Part shown: piece after piece, positions 46,783 to 58,661 of the stretch
Numbering within the stretch: the stretch's first letter is position 1
How the letters are laid out: each line of letters opens with the position of its first letter
Assembly: GCA_021234155.1 (NCBI GenBank)
Contig: JAJEKV010000003.1
Location: forward strand, 22,163,569-22,227,568
DNA length: 64,000 bases
Source: Isoetes taiwanensis
Taxonomy: Eukaryota; Streptophyta; Lycopodiopsida; Isoetales; Isoetaceae
Direction: 5' to 3'
Made by a program: the position numbers and the translations under genes
The notes under the pieces: generated by a model
The model's database searches: none
Seen by the model: the letters and a program-made list of their open reading frames with translations, nothing else
What the model was told of the DNA's origin: nothing

Positions 46783-47805
46783 CATAAGAGAATTTAGGGG
46801 GGATCTAAGAAAATTCTTCCAGAAAGTTTCAAATTGTTCTAATAAGTTTTAGAATGTTCTAGAATATAGGGGAATCTATGGGAATGTAAGGAAAATCTAG
46901 GGAAAATACTTCTAGAAAGTTTTAGAATATATTGAAAGTCTTAGAATTTTCCAGAAAGTCTTAGAATGTTCTAAAAAGTTCCAGAATGTAAAGGAATCCA
47001 GAAGAATCTAATAGAATGTAAGAAAATCTTATAAAATATAAGAGATTCTAGGAAAATATTTACAAGCCTAAGGGAATCTCTTAAAATTTGGGGGATCTAA
47101 AGGAATCTTCATAAAATCTAAGGGAATCTAAGAAAATATTGGGAATCTTTATAGAATCTCTTTGAATCTAAGGGCAATCTAATAAAATCTAAATGAATCT
47201 AAGAGAATCTAAGGGGATCTTCATAGAATCTTGGAGAATCTAGGGAAATTTAATGGAATCTAGAGGGAATCTTATAAAATTTAGAGAAATGCTCATGAAT
47301 CCTCTAAGAGAACCTTGGTAGAATCTTAGAGAATCTATGAATTTAGAGTATTCTCAAGAGATTCTTTTACAAGAACTTGCACGTAGGAACATGCTAAAAC
47401 TGGAACATGCACCATAGGACGCATTAAATTTCTAACATATCTGATCTATATATGTTCTTATGTTTCGCGCTTATCCGACCGTCCGTTCGAGATCCGACGG
47501 CTCACGTGGGTTTGGGACGTATCCTACGGCCCAGATGGCCTGGGAGTTTACATATAATATGTGTACCATGGTTCTACGGTCCAGATTGATCTGATCCTGA
47601 CCGTCGGTCCGAGATCCGACGGCTCAAGTAGCTTGGGGACACATCCTACGGTCCACGTGGCTTTGGGAATTATATGTAATAGATCCTACGGCTCATATTG
47701 CTTTTATATGGTGAGATCTTGATCGTTGATAGAGTTTAAGATCCTAAGGCTCATATTGAATGCTCATTCCTTAAGGAAAGGCTTTTATAATTTTTTATGT
47801 TATTG

Positions 47806-47866
47806 GGGGGATTCGAACCCTGATCCTCAACCCCCCAAACCCCCCACTCTAACCACTAAACCAAGC
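47806..47866 (-). repeat. tRNA-like SINE head in array unit 2
   Basis: Homologous to 46,565-46,627. Box B GGTTCGAATCC is intact and box A is slightly altered (TGGTTTAGTGGTTAG). Degraded versions lie at 48,905-48,950 (box B lost) and 50,288-50,344 (box B GGTTTGAATCC). Confidence 0.68.
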
Positions 47867-49043
47867 ATTAATTCTATGAAAATTTTATGTTTCAAATATA
47901 CTTAAGGGTAATGTTTTAATTAAGATAAAATAGATCCAGAAGAATTAAAGGGAATATAAGCAAATCTCATAAGTTGTAAGAGAATCTAGGAAGATATACA
48001 AGTCTAACGGAATCTCTTAAAATCTAATTGAATCTAACGGGAATCTTCATAATATCTAAGGGAATGTAAGAAAATCTTGATGAAATCTTAGAATTTTTTT
48101 AAGATTTTGCAAAACGCGACAATAGAATGTTCTAAAATGTTTCATAATAAAGGTGTACAATATAAATCTTGAAAAAAAAAATATTCTAGATGCTCAAGGT
48201 AAGCGCCTTAGTCTAAAAATAGAAAATGTTTTAAAAATGTTGCACATATCCAAAATAGATCATTTTAGAAGGTTTTAAATGCTCATGGGTAAGCACCTCA
48301 ATCAAAATAGAAAATTCTAAGAGAATCTAGGAGAATCTAGAGCACTATAGGGCCTTACATTGTAAGAACATGCTAAAACTGGAACAATGCGCCGTAGGAC
48401 GTATTAATTTTCTTGTATATATCTAACATATATATGTTCTTATGTTTGTCCTCTTGAATCCGACCGTTGATCCGAGATCCTACGGCTCACGTGTCTTTGG
48501 GACGTATCGTGCGGCCCAGATGGCTTGGGAGTTTGTGTATAGACTATATGTAAGAGATCCTACGGTCCAGATTGATTCGATCCTAATCGTCAGTCCGAGA
48601 TCCTACGGCTCACGTTGGTTTGGGACACATCCTACGGTGCACATGGCTTGGGAATTATATGTAATCGATCTAACGGCCCAGGTTACTCTTGATCCTGATC
48701 GTCGATCCGAGATCTTACGGCTCAGGTGGCTTGGCACATATCCTACGGTCTAGATGGCTTTGGGAATTATATGTAATAGATCCTACGGCTCATATTGCTT
48801 CTATATGGTGAGATCTTGATCGTTGATCGAGTCTAAGATCCTAAGGCTCATGTTGAATGCTCGTCCCTTAAGGAAAGGCTTTTAAGATTTTTTATGTTAT
48901 TGGGTTGGCCCTCAACCTCCCAAACCCCCCACTCTAACCACTAGACCAAGCATTAGTTCTATGAAAAATTTATGTTTCAAAAAATACTTAAGGGTAATGT
49001 TGTAATTAAGATAAAATAGAATATAATATTCTAGATAGTTCAA

Positions 49044-49125
49044 GAAAGTTCTAGAATGTTCTGGAGGCTCTAGAAAGTTCTAAAATCTTCTAGAATCTTC
49101 TAGAAAGTTCCAGAATATTCTAGAA
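49044..49125. promoter_or_regulatory. Heat-shock-element-like cluster, unit 3
   Basis: Four alternating pentamers lie at 49,044-49,061 and eight uninterrupted ones at 49,088-49,125 (TTC, GAA and so on at 5-base spacing). A further five lie at 49,284-49,306. This is the longest perfect run in the array. Confidence 0.62.
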
Positions 49126-50412
49126 TGTTTTTGGAATACAAGGGAATCTAGAGGGAATCTAAGAGAATCCTTCCAGAAAGGCCCAAATTGTTCTAATAAG
49201 TTCTAGAATATAGGGGAATCTTCGGAAATGTAAGGGAATAGGGAAATACTTCCAGAAAGTTCTAGGATGTTTTGAAAGTTTCAGAATGTTCTAGAATGTT
49301 CTAGAAATTTTCTAGAATGTAAGGGAATCGAGGAGAATTAAAGGGAATATAAGGAAATCTCATAAATTGTAAGAGAATGTAGGAAAATATTTACAAGTCT
49401 GACGGAATCGCTTAAAATCTAGTTGAATCTAAGGGGATCTTCATAATATCTAAGGGAATCTAAGAAAATCTTGATGAAATCTTAGAGTTTTTTTTTTAAG
49501 ATTTTGCAAAGAGCCACAATAGAATGTTCTAAAATGTTTCATAATAAAGGTGTACAATATAAATCTTGAAAAAAAATGTTCTAGATACTCAGGGCAAGAG
49601 CCTCAGTCTAAAAATAGAAAGTGTTTTAGAAATGTTGCACAGATCCAAAATAGATTATTTTGGAAGGTTCTAAATGCTCATGGGTAAGCACCTCAATCAA
49701 AATAGAAAATTCTAAGAGAATCCAGGGGAATCTTCATGAATGCTAAATATAGTACATAGAATGTTAAAGAATATAGAGGAATCACAAGAGAATCTCAGTA
49801 GAATCGTTGGTTACCTAGAGCATGACAGTGCCTTGCCCCATAAGAACATGCTAAAACTGGAACAATGTGCCGTAGGACGCATTAAATTTATTGTCTATTT
49901 TCTTTATCTCTCTATATATGTTCTTATGTTTCGCGCTTATCCGACCGTCCATTCAAGATCCGACGGCTCACGTGGGTTTGGGACGTATCCTACGGCCCAG
50001 ATGGCCTGGGAGTTTACATATAGTATGTGTACCGCGGTCCTATGGTCCAGATTGATCTGATCCTGACCGTCGGTCTGAGATCCGACGGCTCATGTGGCTT
50101 GGGGACACATCCTACGGTCCACGTGGCTTTGGGAATTATATGTAATAGATTCTACGGCTCATATTGCTTTTATATGGTGAGATCTTGATCGTTGATCGAG
50201 TTTAAGATCCTAAGGCTCATATTGAATGCTCGTTCCTTAAGGAAAGGCTTTTAAATTTTTTTATGTTTAAATTTTTTTATGTTATTGAGGGGATTCAAAC
50301 CATGGTCCTCAACCTCCCAAACCCCCCACTCTAACCACTAGACGAAGCGTTAATTCTATGAAAAATTTATGTTTCAAATATACCTAAGGGTAATGTTCTA
50401 ATTAAGATAAAA

Positions 50413-52264
50413 TCTTATATTATAATGTTATACCGTAAGTGCGTAGTGCATCGAGCCCTAATTTGAATGGCCGAGATCATCTGGATGCATCCGAAGGCCT
50501 AGATTTATTGCACAACTTACCAACACTATGATTGGTCATGCTTCGATATCTTAAGGGGAAAGGGTAAATGAAAAGGGGGAAAAGGAAAAGGGAAGTGGAA
50601 AGAGAGAATGTGAAGGGCAAAAAGACATGGGGAAAAGGGAAAAGGGTGGGGATAAGAGAAGAGAAAAAGGCATGGAAAACGAAAAAGAAAAAGGGAACCT
50701 GGGAAAAGGGCACGAGGGAAGGAGGAAGAGATAAAGTGGAAAAGGTAAATGGAAAGGGCATGAAAAACAAAAAGGAAAGAGGAAAAGGTTGAAAAAGGGA
50801 GAAAATGAAGGAGAAAAAAAGCATGGAAAAGGGGAGGAGAGAAAAAGCATGGAAAAAGGAAGGAGCATGGGAAAAGAGGGAAAAAGAGAAGCGTTGAGGA
50901 AAGAGGAAAAAGGAAGGGACAAAGGGCATAGGAAAAGGGAAAAAAAAAAAAGTAGGAAAGGGAAGGGAAAAAAAAAAGATCAAGAAAAGGGGAAGAGTGA
51001 AAAGGTTGGAAAAATGAGGAAAAGGGAAGAGACAATGGGGAACAAGAAAAGGATGGGGAGAGGGGAAAAGAAAAGGGGCATAGAAAAAGGGAAAGTGAGA
51101 AGAAAGAAAAAGGAAAGGGAAAAGGGGGAAAGGGAACCTAGGTAAAGGTCACAAGGAAAAAATCCGAAAGAGAGAAACGAGAAAAGGGAAGGGGGGGAAG
51201 GGCATGAGAGAAAAAGGGAAGAGGAAAATCACGGGGAAAAAAGAAAAGGGAAAAGAAAAGGGGCAAGAGAGAAAGGTGGGAAAAAGAGGAAAATGGGTAT
51301 AGGAAATAAGAGAATAAAACAAATGTGCAAAAGGTATGGAAAAAGGGAAAAGGAAAAGGAAAGGAAGGGAAAAAGTGCACAGGAAAAGGATCGGCAAAGG
51401 AACGAAAAGAAAAAAAAATCCATCAAGAAAAGGAAAAAGGGAAAAAGGGAAAGGGAAAGGAAAAGCAGGGGGAGAGATGGAGGGGAGGGAAAGGGAAAAT
51501 GACATGAGGAAAGGAAAAGAAAAGAAAAAGGAAGGGTTGAAAGAAGGAAAATTGCACCTGAAGAGGGGAAAGGGTGGGAAAAGGAAGCACCTGGGGAAAA
51601 ATAGAAAGAAAAAAAATGGTGGGAAAAAGGGCATGGGAAAAGGGAAATAGAAAAGAAAAAAGAATGGAAAAGGGGGGAAAGAGAGAGAGGCACGGGAAAA
51701 AGGAAATGAGGAAAATGGAAAAGGGGAAGAGAAAAAGGGAACATGGAAAAGGGAAAGAGGGAAAGGGTGAGGAGATGGAAAAAGGGAAGGTAAAAAGGGC
51801 ATGGAAAATGGGAGGGAGAAAAGAAAAATGGAAGGGAAAAGGGCACATAAAAAAAGGAGGAAAAGAGTGGGAAAAGGAGGAAAAGAGAAGGGAAAATAGG
51901 CATGGAAAAGGGCGAAAGAGTAAAAGGTTGAGAAAAATGGAAGACATGGAAAAGGGGTGGGGAAAAGAGAAGGCATAAAAAAAAAAGAAAGAGGAAGGGA
52001 AAAGGTGGAGAAAGGAGCAAAAGGGAAGGGAAAAAGTTTATCGGGAACAGGGAAGGGGGAAGGAAAGGGATGGGAAAATAAGAAAACATGTGAGAAAGAC
52101 GAGAAAAAAAAAAGAAAAAGAAAAAAAAAGTAGAGAAAATAAGAAAAAATGAAATGCGGGATAGAGCAAAAGGGAAAGGGAAAGGGATAGGGCTTTTCTC
52201 ACTGCATCCCAAAGCATTTACAAGCTCTCAACTTATGCCCAGCAACGCTGGGCACCATTACTAG
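50413..52264 (+). mobile_element. Non-autonomous Helitron, copy 3 (1.85 kb, different interior)
   Basis: It starts TCTTATATTATAATG after A and ends with the hairpin GCCCAGC-AAC-GCTGGGC then ACCATTACTAG before T. The unoccupied site is seen in the other array units (GATAAAATAGACTATAA at 46,685): the element sits exactly between A and T with no duplication. The ends match copies 1 and 2, but the interior is an unrelated homopurine tract. Confidence 0.9.
50555..52185 (+). repeat. Homopurine tract of about 1.6 kb (AAAGGG-type)
   Basis: Almost only A and G on the plus strand (GGGAAAAGG, GGAAAAAGGG and similar), with rare C/T mostly in recurring GGGCATGGAAAA-like words about every 50-100 bases. 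The long open frames on both strands (for example 51,229-52,212 minus) follow from the composition and are not genes. Such tracts can form triplex (H-DNA) structures. Confidence 0.88.
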
Positions 52265-52305
52265 TAGACTATAATATTCTAGGATGTTTTGAAACTTTCA
52301 AAATG

Positions 52306-52343
52306 TTCCAGAAAGTTCTAAAATGTTCTAGAAATTTCTAGAA
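52306..52343. promoter_or_regulatory. Heat-shock-element-like cluster, unit 4
   Basis: Eight pentamer positions at 5-base spacing, with a single mismatch (AAA in place of GAA at 52,321). It lies just after the Helitron 3 insertion. Confidence 0.55.
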
Positions 52344-52509
52344 TGTAAGGGAATCCAGAAGAATTAAAGGGAATATAAGGAAATCTCATAAGTTGTAAGA
52401 GAATCTAGGAAAATATAAAAGTCTAACGGAATCTCTTAAAATCTAATTGAATCTAAGGGAATCTTCATAATATCTAAGGGAATGTAAGAAAATCTTGATG
52501 AAATCTTAG

Positions 52510-52903
52510 AGTTTTTTTAAGATTTTGCAAAACGCGACAATAGAATGTTCTAAAATGTTTCATAATAAATGTGTACAATATAAATCTTGAAAAAAAAATA
52601 TTCTAGATGCTCAAGGCAAGCGCTTTAGTCTAAAAATAGAAAATATTTTAAAAATGTTGCACAGATCCAAAATAGATTATTTTAGAAGGTTTTAAATGCT
52701 CATGGGTTTTTAAGATTTTGCAAAGAGCGACAATAGAATGTTCTAAAATGTTTCATAATAAAGGTGTACAATATAAATCTTGAAAAAAAAAATATTCTAG
52801 ATGCTCAAGGTAAGCGCCTTAGTCTAAAAATAGAAAATGTTTTAAAAATGTTGCACAGATCCAAAATAGATCATTTTAGAAGTTTTAAATGCTCATGGGT
52901 AAG
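52510..52903. repeat. Tandem duplication of about 195 bases in last array unit
   Basis: The segment TTTTTAAGATTTTGCAAA...ATGCTCATGGG occurs twice in a row (about 52,511-52,706 and 52,707-52,901). Single copies lie in other units near 48,100-48,290 and 49,495-49,685. Confidence 0.8.
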
Positions 52904-53035
52904 CACCTCAATCAAAATAGAAAATTCTAAGAGAATCTAGGAGAAGCTATAGGGCCTTACATTGTAAGAACATGCTAAAACTGGAACAATGCGCCGTAGG
53001 ACGTATTAATTTTCTTGTCTTTCTTGTATCTGCCT

Positions 53036-55700
53036 TATATATATTCTTATAAGGGGCTGCCTGGCTTGAATCGTGGCCGTTGAAGGATCGTTCTGGCCAT
53101 TGGTTTGTGCTGACGTGGCGAATCGGACGGGTGAGATGCATCGTAGAGCATCGCGTGACGAACTGGCTTGGGATGCCTCTGCCTCCGGCCATGGATGTTC
53201 TTCACCAGCTCGTCTTCCCCGATAGAAGAGTCGTTTTTTTGAGAGGCAGTGAAGACCGTGAGTATGCCATGCAGCTAGGGTTATGGGTTATTTTCGAGTT
53301 TAGAAGTTTGATGGGAGCTTCGGTTGTGATTTATTGTCGAGTTTACAAGCTTGACCTATCTCTGAGCCATCTCATTTCTCTGAGTTCTGATCGCCTTTGA
53401 TCTGTTGCATTGATTCGTTCCTGGTGGAGATACCCTTTGCTTGATTTGGAGCAAGCGAGTGGTTGTGCGGGAGAGTTGGAAGAGGTAAGGTGCTACTTAT
53501 TGATATTTTTTGGGTTATAGAAGAAAAGAAAAAGGAAGGGGCAACGGGTTCTCTTTGGTTTTCGGTTGCAGAAGGCCACGAGCACCGGCATCGCCATCGC
53601 CATCAGATTTCCCTTTTAGCAGGTAATGTGTTGACAGGGCAACGAATTTTCTTGGAGGTGCTTTGATGCTCCTGAGGTAAATTACGGCTTTGTTGAAGAT
53701 TATGGCAAGATCAAGGCCATCAAGGCCATCCTGAAAATTTCCTCAATGATGCATCTGGAGGTTTGGTATCTCAGTTCATTACGAATTTTTTTCCAGCAAG
53801 TATCTTCCAGATTTCTTGCTTTTAGCTGCTTGGTCTAGCATCAAATGAGCTTGCCTAAGGCAAATCGGCTTCAGACCTAAACTGACTGTTTCCTTGCAAT
53901 TTTTGGCATGATTCAAGCATATTGTGGGATCTTGCATATACCATCAGTGTCGTCCCACAGAAATAAGCTGCTACGGCAAACTTAAGTGTTTCCTGTGGCT
54001 TTGCCCTACAGATAAACCCTCGAACAGCCATATTTTGGTCTTTCCTGCCTTTTAAAGCTCGAGTTAGATAAAAAAGGCATGGAGTTACATAAAGAGTCGC
54101 TTGGGAACTGTCAACTGTAGGCTTTACTGAACTTCCAGGCTTAGAGATTGGATGCTTGACCCTTGATGAAGAAAAGAACAAGCCAGAAGTTACATGCAGG
54201 TTTTCCAACTGAGGCGATCTAGAATGCTTAAGGTACGCCTGCAATCATTTGTCTTGAATGCAAGCTAGGTTAGACTCCCCTGAACTCGTATTTTTCTTTG
54301 TAAGGGTATTCTGCATGAATTGGCATTTGCGAACTTATATGACAATTATCCAACGAAAAACCTGAAGTTGGGAGTTGTTCTACACATTGCATATCCGTTC
54401 TAAATCTGTTCTTTCAAACATGCTCAGGAGTAGATGCATTCACATTTGGTATCCATGGCATGCAATGTTTTTATGAGAAGTTCCACATGCACATCAAATA
54501 CGTTTCTAAACTTCTTTTAAATGTATGTTATTTTTGATTTGCTGTTCAGTATTTCTTTGATTCTGCCCAAACATGTTGGGTCAGCCAATACTGAGAACAG
54601 ACAAACACTATATATATCATTGTTATCATTGGAAGAACTCATTGCTGTGACGAAATGGGTAAGTTGGACATCTAACCATCATTCAATTAAATTGGGATTA
54701 TGTCTATTCCAAAATCGCGCCGTATAAGCTATTTATTGACCATTATATTGAATTAACCACACTTTTGCACTGAGTTCATTTTCGGGCTAGGAAGATGCAT
54801 TTTATGTTGAAATGCAAGGGCATCCAAATATTCGGTCCAAATGACCCATATTATGAAAGAATGTTGGCAATATAAAAAGTAGGAAATTGCTTATTAATTC
54901 GCATAAATCAATCAATTTACAACGAAATCTAAACATTGAAATTGTAGTGTTTTACTTAATAAATAACAAAGAAGCAAGTTGCTACGTAACGTAGATTTTC
55001 AAAGGTCAATCGCTGCGGCGCGATTTTATTCCCATAAATAACGTATTATAGTGGAACATAAACTTTAAAAACTAATCCCAATCATCGCCGACAAAGTATT
55101 TAGCGCAGCGGTGTTTGAGATCCTTTCGATCATGAACAAACCATGCTCGATTCCATATAAGATGGATTACAACATCAAAGGGATCAGGATAGAAGCGGAC
55201 CGGGATTCATAGCAACGACATCAAGCCAGTCCCGGTTCTATTTCTAGCTCATGGCACCTGCAGAGGTCTCACAGTGGTTCATCTGGCGTGTAATAGAATG
55301 TGCCATAATAACAAGCGTATAGCGGAAGCGAAGCCGATGGTTTTGCCAATTTCATGCATAATGTATTTATAGACACCTAAATTATTGACGGTATATACAT
55401 ACAAATTATTGCAAGTATAGCAAACCATACACGTAATATAAAAAGAACAATACGCATACGTAACCAATAATGCTGATATAAGAACACAATATATATTCGA
55501 AAGAGTTTGGTGTAAAGTATATTTCATATTCAAAACTTTTTGGAAAGTGTATTTCCTTGTATACATATATATATATATCAAAAAGTTCCCTTTCTAGAAC
55601 GATCTTCTCTAGGTCCCCGCAATTTCCCCCCGATTAAGTTGCGGGTATAGTGTTTGTATCTCTTCGACCTTTTTTCCTCAGAAGCTATTTCGCAAGATGC
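53036..55700. other. Unassigned sequence
   Basis: No recognised gene. Frames at 53,080-53,400 plus and 53,855-54,244 minus are open but show no domain, and their composition is not convincing. The CAC/CATCGC run near 53,577-53,612 is low in complexity. A TATATATATA run lies near 55,565-55,578. This could be the 5' part of a non-coding transcript or an unrecognised gene. Confidence 0.4.
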
Positions 55701-58329
55701 CGACAAAACAAAGCAGGAAGTCATCTTTGTCAAAATCCTCGGGATGATAGGATGGTGGATTTAGTGATCGCGGACTGATTGAAGCAACACTTCAAGGCGC
55801 CATCATCAACTATAATGATGTCTTCCTTCTCCCGAACGCCCAAGTCATCCATCATGTCGCCAAGCATTTCACAAATATTTTTTACCCTCGTAGGATCCTT
55901 TGGGTTATTGAATGACTTACATTTGCTCGATCCCAAACAGATGCCCAATCTCTATGTAACTCGGAACTACTCTCAAAACTTCCTCGTGATATTTCTATTC
56001 TCCATCGACGACCAAATTGCACAACGAAAAAAAAAGAAAGCTTGGTCTAACATCTCCTTCGATACGGCCGATATACCCATTTCAGATATGTCTCAAATGG
56101 TTTCAGGCATACCATGATAAAGGAAATTGTGCTTTTAGGTAACGCTTTTGCGTAGCACTCCATTCAAATCGAACACCGTAATTTTGGAGGAAACCGATTA
56201 GGTCCGTAATAATAAAGCACACACTTGTGAGACAAGGAAAAGAAAATTGAAATCGCGCTTGCGCCATTTTCAATTCCGTTGAATAATTGAAATCGCTACC
56301 GCGCGATTTTCAATTCTTTTTGAAGAATTGAAATCGCTACCGGGCGCGATTTTCATTTCTGCTTTGAATAACATACCTTTCGGGTTCCCGCTCAACATCC
56401 GCAATGATGAGCTTACTCCTCGGCGCCTTTCGGTCCGCGCCGTGTGTCACCACATCACTTAGTGTTTGAACTATGGTTGATACTTCATTACTCTTTATGC
56501 TAACCCGACTCGAGCTTTTCCGAATCCAATTGTATCATCTAGATTTTGTCTTCTTCGCTTATGCTTACCTACATCCACTTCGCCGGATTTTCCAATGTGA
56601 TTGGAATGATAGGCACGCCTCGGCCGCATAGTTAAGCCGTTGCTTGTCGATATTCTTCTTTATGCCCTCTAGATGCTTTCTCATTTCTTCCCCGCCTGCG
56701 CCGATCTGCCGCAGGTAAGTCGGACTTAGAGCTGGAAGCTTTATTTTTGCACTACCTAGCGGACCCCTAGGTGCCACCTCTAGCACTTTCTCAAAAAATA
56801 TCGAGGAAGTCCTTGGCTTGACCATCGAGACCACACTTTGGCATTTCCTAGCTAGCTTCAGCTTCCCCACCCGACATAACCTCCAACATGAAACTCCCAA
56901 CACGTAGACTCTAAAGGGCGTAAGGCTTCAATCGAAAAACTTCGAAAGGGCCAAAGAAAACCCGTACTTATTCCATTTCCCCTTATGCGCCCGGCAAGAG
57001 CTCATACTTGATTGGTGAATTAAGGACGTGGTCGATCCAGTTTTCTTCTTCCTCTTCCTCTTCCTCTTCGCTCAGTCCACATCCACATCTCAGTCCCTTT
57101 CCTTTGTCTTCGCGAATTGATTCGACATAAAAACATTCTTCAATAGGGGTTCATCTAGCCGATAGCACCGCCAAGCAATCTTCTCACCTTCCGGTTTCCC
57201 CTTGAGTCTTTCATATTCTTTATCATCCATAATGGCTATCATAAGGACTAGCACATGTGAGATCTTACTTTCGGTACTAAACTCACTATCTTTGTTTTCA
57301 TCTATCATTACCGCTTGCCTCATCACTTTAATGCATTCGACATCATTTGCAAAAGAGCTAGTGCATATCGTAGGAAATGCCTGAGTGGCAAACCGTCACG
57401 ATAGTATAATGCATCTCACCGCCAAACCACCGCATGTGTTGAAGAAGGTGCTGTAATCATCCCTGGGTCCATCTCGCGCCACGGCCATCAAGAACAAATA
57501 GAGTGATGTCGGTTGGCCCTTCACCCACCTCGCATGGCACACTTATAACCGGTGGACACCTTATAGAAAAAGGGAGACTCGCTTTACCGCCGCCTTCTTC
57601 ACCAAAGCAACTTTTTTTTTTAGGTCGACGCAACTTTCGTGTGAATCCCCTTAAGAGTTGCCACATTCTTCGCCTTTTGTCGCTTTCACAAAATCTTTTG
57701 ACCAAAATACATATTTCTTAATGTCATCATTAGATACGTTGTACTTTTGCATTAAGCCTATCTCGATAACATCATGTCTCCCCGAGAGCCTTTGCGCGCT
57801 CTTCACCAACAAATTTTTTCGGGACTTTCATATTTTTATCGATTCGCATGCATCTTGAAAGATGTCAAGTGCTTTGTTTGCAGACGCTTTCTTGTAGATA
57901 ACTTCCTTTCGATGCAACTATCTAGAAATCGAGATTAATTCTGCATCATCCAATCCTTGTGCCTTTCTCATTTACGTGATACCTATATCAAAATAGACGA
58001 TCTTGCGGAGAGAAACCCGCCATACGACCGGCAACTTCTTTTCCGAATAGGCGTCCCAAAATTCGTTCCACTTTTCCCATACCTGGTCAGAAGAAAAAAC
58101 AATCTTGCAGGCATCCTTTGGCACCGTTTGCTCTTCTGTGCCAGCTTGTGCATCCCCTTTTTTCTTCTTTGATCTAGTGCCCTTGTTCTTGTCCTGTATT
58201 ATGGTTTGGCACAGTGTCCTTTCTAGTAATTTGAATTCGGCACTCTTAGATTGCCCTTGTCTGGTCGGCATTGGTTTTCCATATTCGATCCATTGGTTAC
58301 GAGCGTGCCGCAACTGCTCCACATACGGA

Positions 58330-58661
58330 CTGCAAAATATGGGCCGTTAGATAAAAAAAATAAACAGGTCGTGAAAGTAACAATATAAAACGCGCCAGGC
58401 GCGTTTTCGTTAATCACGTATTTACAAGAAACGCGCCTGGCGCGATTTCTTCATGATGAAGAATTCGCGCCAGGCGCGTTTCTTGTAAATCCGTCACACA
58501 AATAACAACATAAAACGCGCCAGGCGCGTTTTTGCTAATCACGTATTTAGAAAATCGCAGCCATATGAAGAAATCGCCCAGCGCCGCTTTTTGTAAATAC
58601 GTGATTAGCTTAAAACGCTACCGGGCGCGATTTGGAACGCTATGTGTGGAACATAAAATAC
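58330..58661 (-). other. Intron of the decayed gene (332 bp)
   Basis: On the minus strand the donor is AAAAG|GTATTT at 58,661 and the acceptor ATTTTGCAG|TCCG at 58,330. Joining the flanks keeps the frame (...GKTFLYK-SPYVEQLRHARNQW...). The intron is packed with GCGCC/GGCGC palindromes. Confidence 0.78.
58385..58635. repeat. Cluster of GCGCC-A/T-GGCGC palindromes
   Basis: AAACGCGCC(A/T)GGCGCG(A/T)TTT-type near-palindromes occur near 58,390, 58,430, 58,467 and 58,514, with degraded versions near 58,570 and 58,615. They are separated by similar spacers (AATCACGTATTTA, forward and inverted). Related copies lie at 56,255-56,360, 59,830-59,850, 61,416-61,437, 61,483-61,500, 61,957-61,975, 62,005-62,022 and 62,063-62,080. 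Confidence 0.8.

Larger units (their letters stand above)
45889..53035. repeat. Tandem array of about 1-1.5 kb non-coding units
   Basis: Units begin with TATATGTTCTTATGTTT near 45,985, 47,450, 48,430 and 49,915. A truncated further start lies near 53,037. Each unit has: a block of repeats of about 60-70 bases (GAGATCCTACGGCTCACGTGGCTTTGGG, GGTCCA[GC][AG]TTGAT); a minus-strand tRNA-like segment; GATAAAATAGA followed by AGAATCT/TTCTAGAA-type degenerate repeats; and a closing block with ACATGCTAAAACTGGAAC. The last unit is split by Helitron 3. No coding function is seen. Confidence 0.85.

Noticed and set aside
46700-47350. CRISPR-like array in the AGAATCTAAGGGAATC repeats
   Set aside because: The repeats are degenerate, lack constant spacers, and lie in a eukaryotic satellite.
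46565-47866. tRNA genes
   Set aside because: Box A and B are present, but there is no acceptor stem or cloverleaf, and the segments repeat inside array units, so they are SINE heads.
50477-52212. Long open frames of up to 327 codons on the minus strand, rich in Phe, Ser and Pro, and matching Lys/Gly/Glu frames on the plus strand
   Set aside because: They exist only because a homopurine/homopyrimidine tract contains few stop codons. They overlap in all frames and have no domain.
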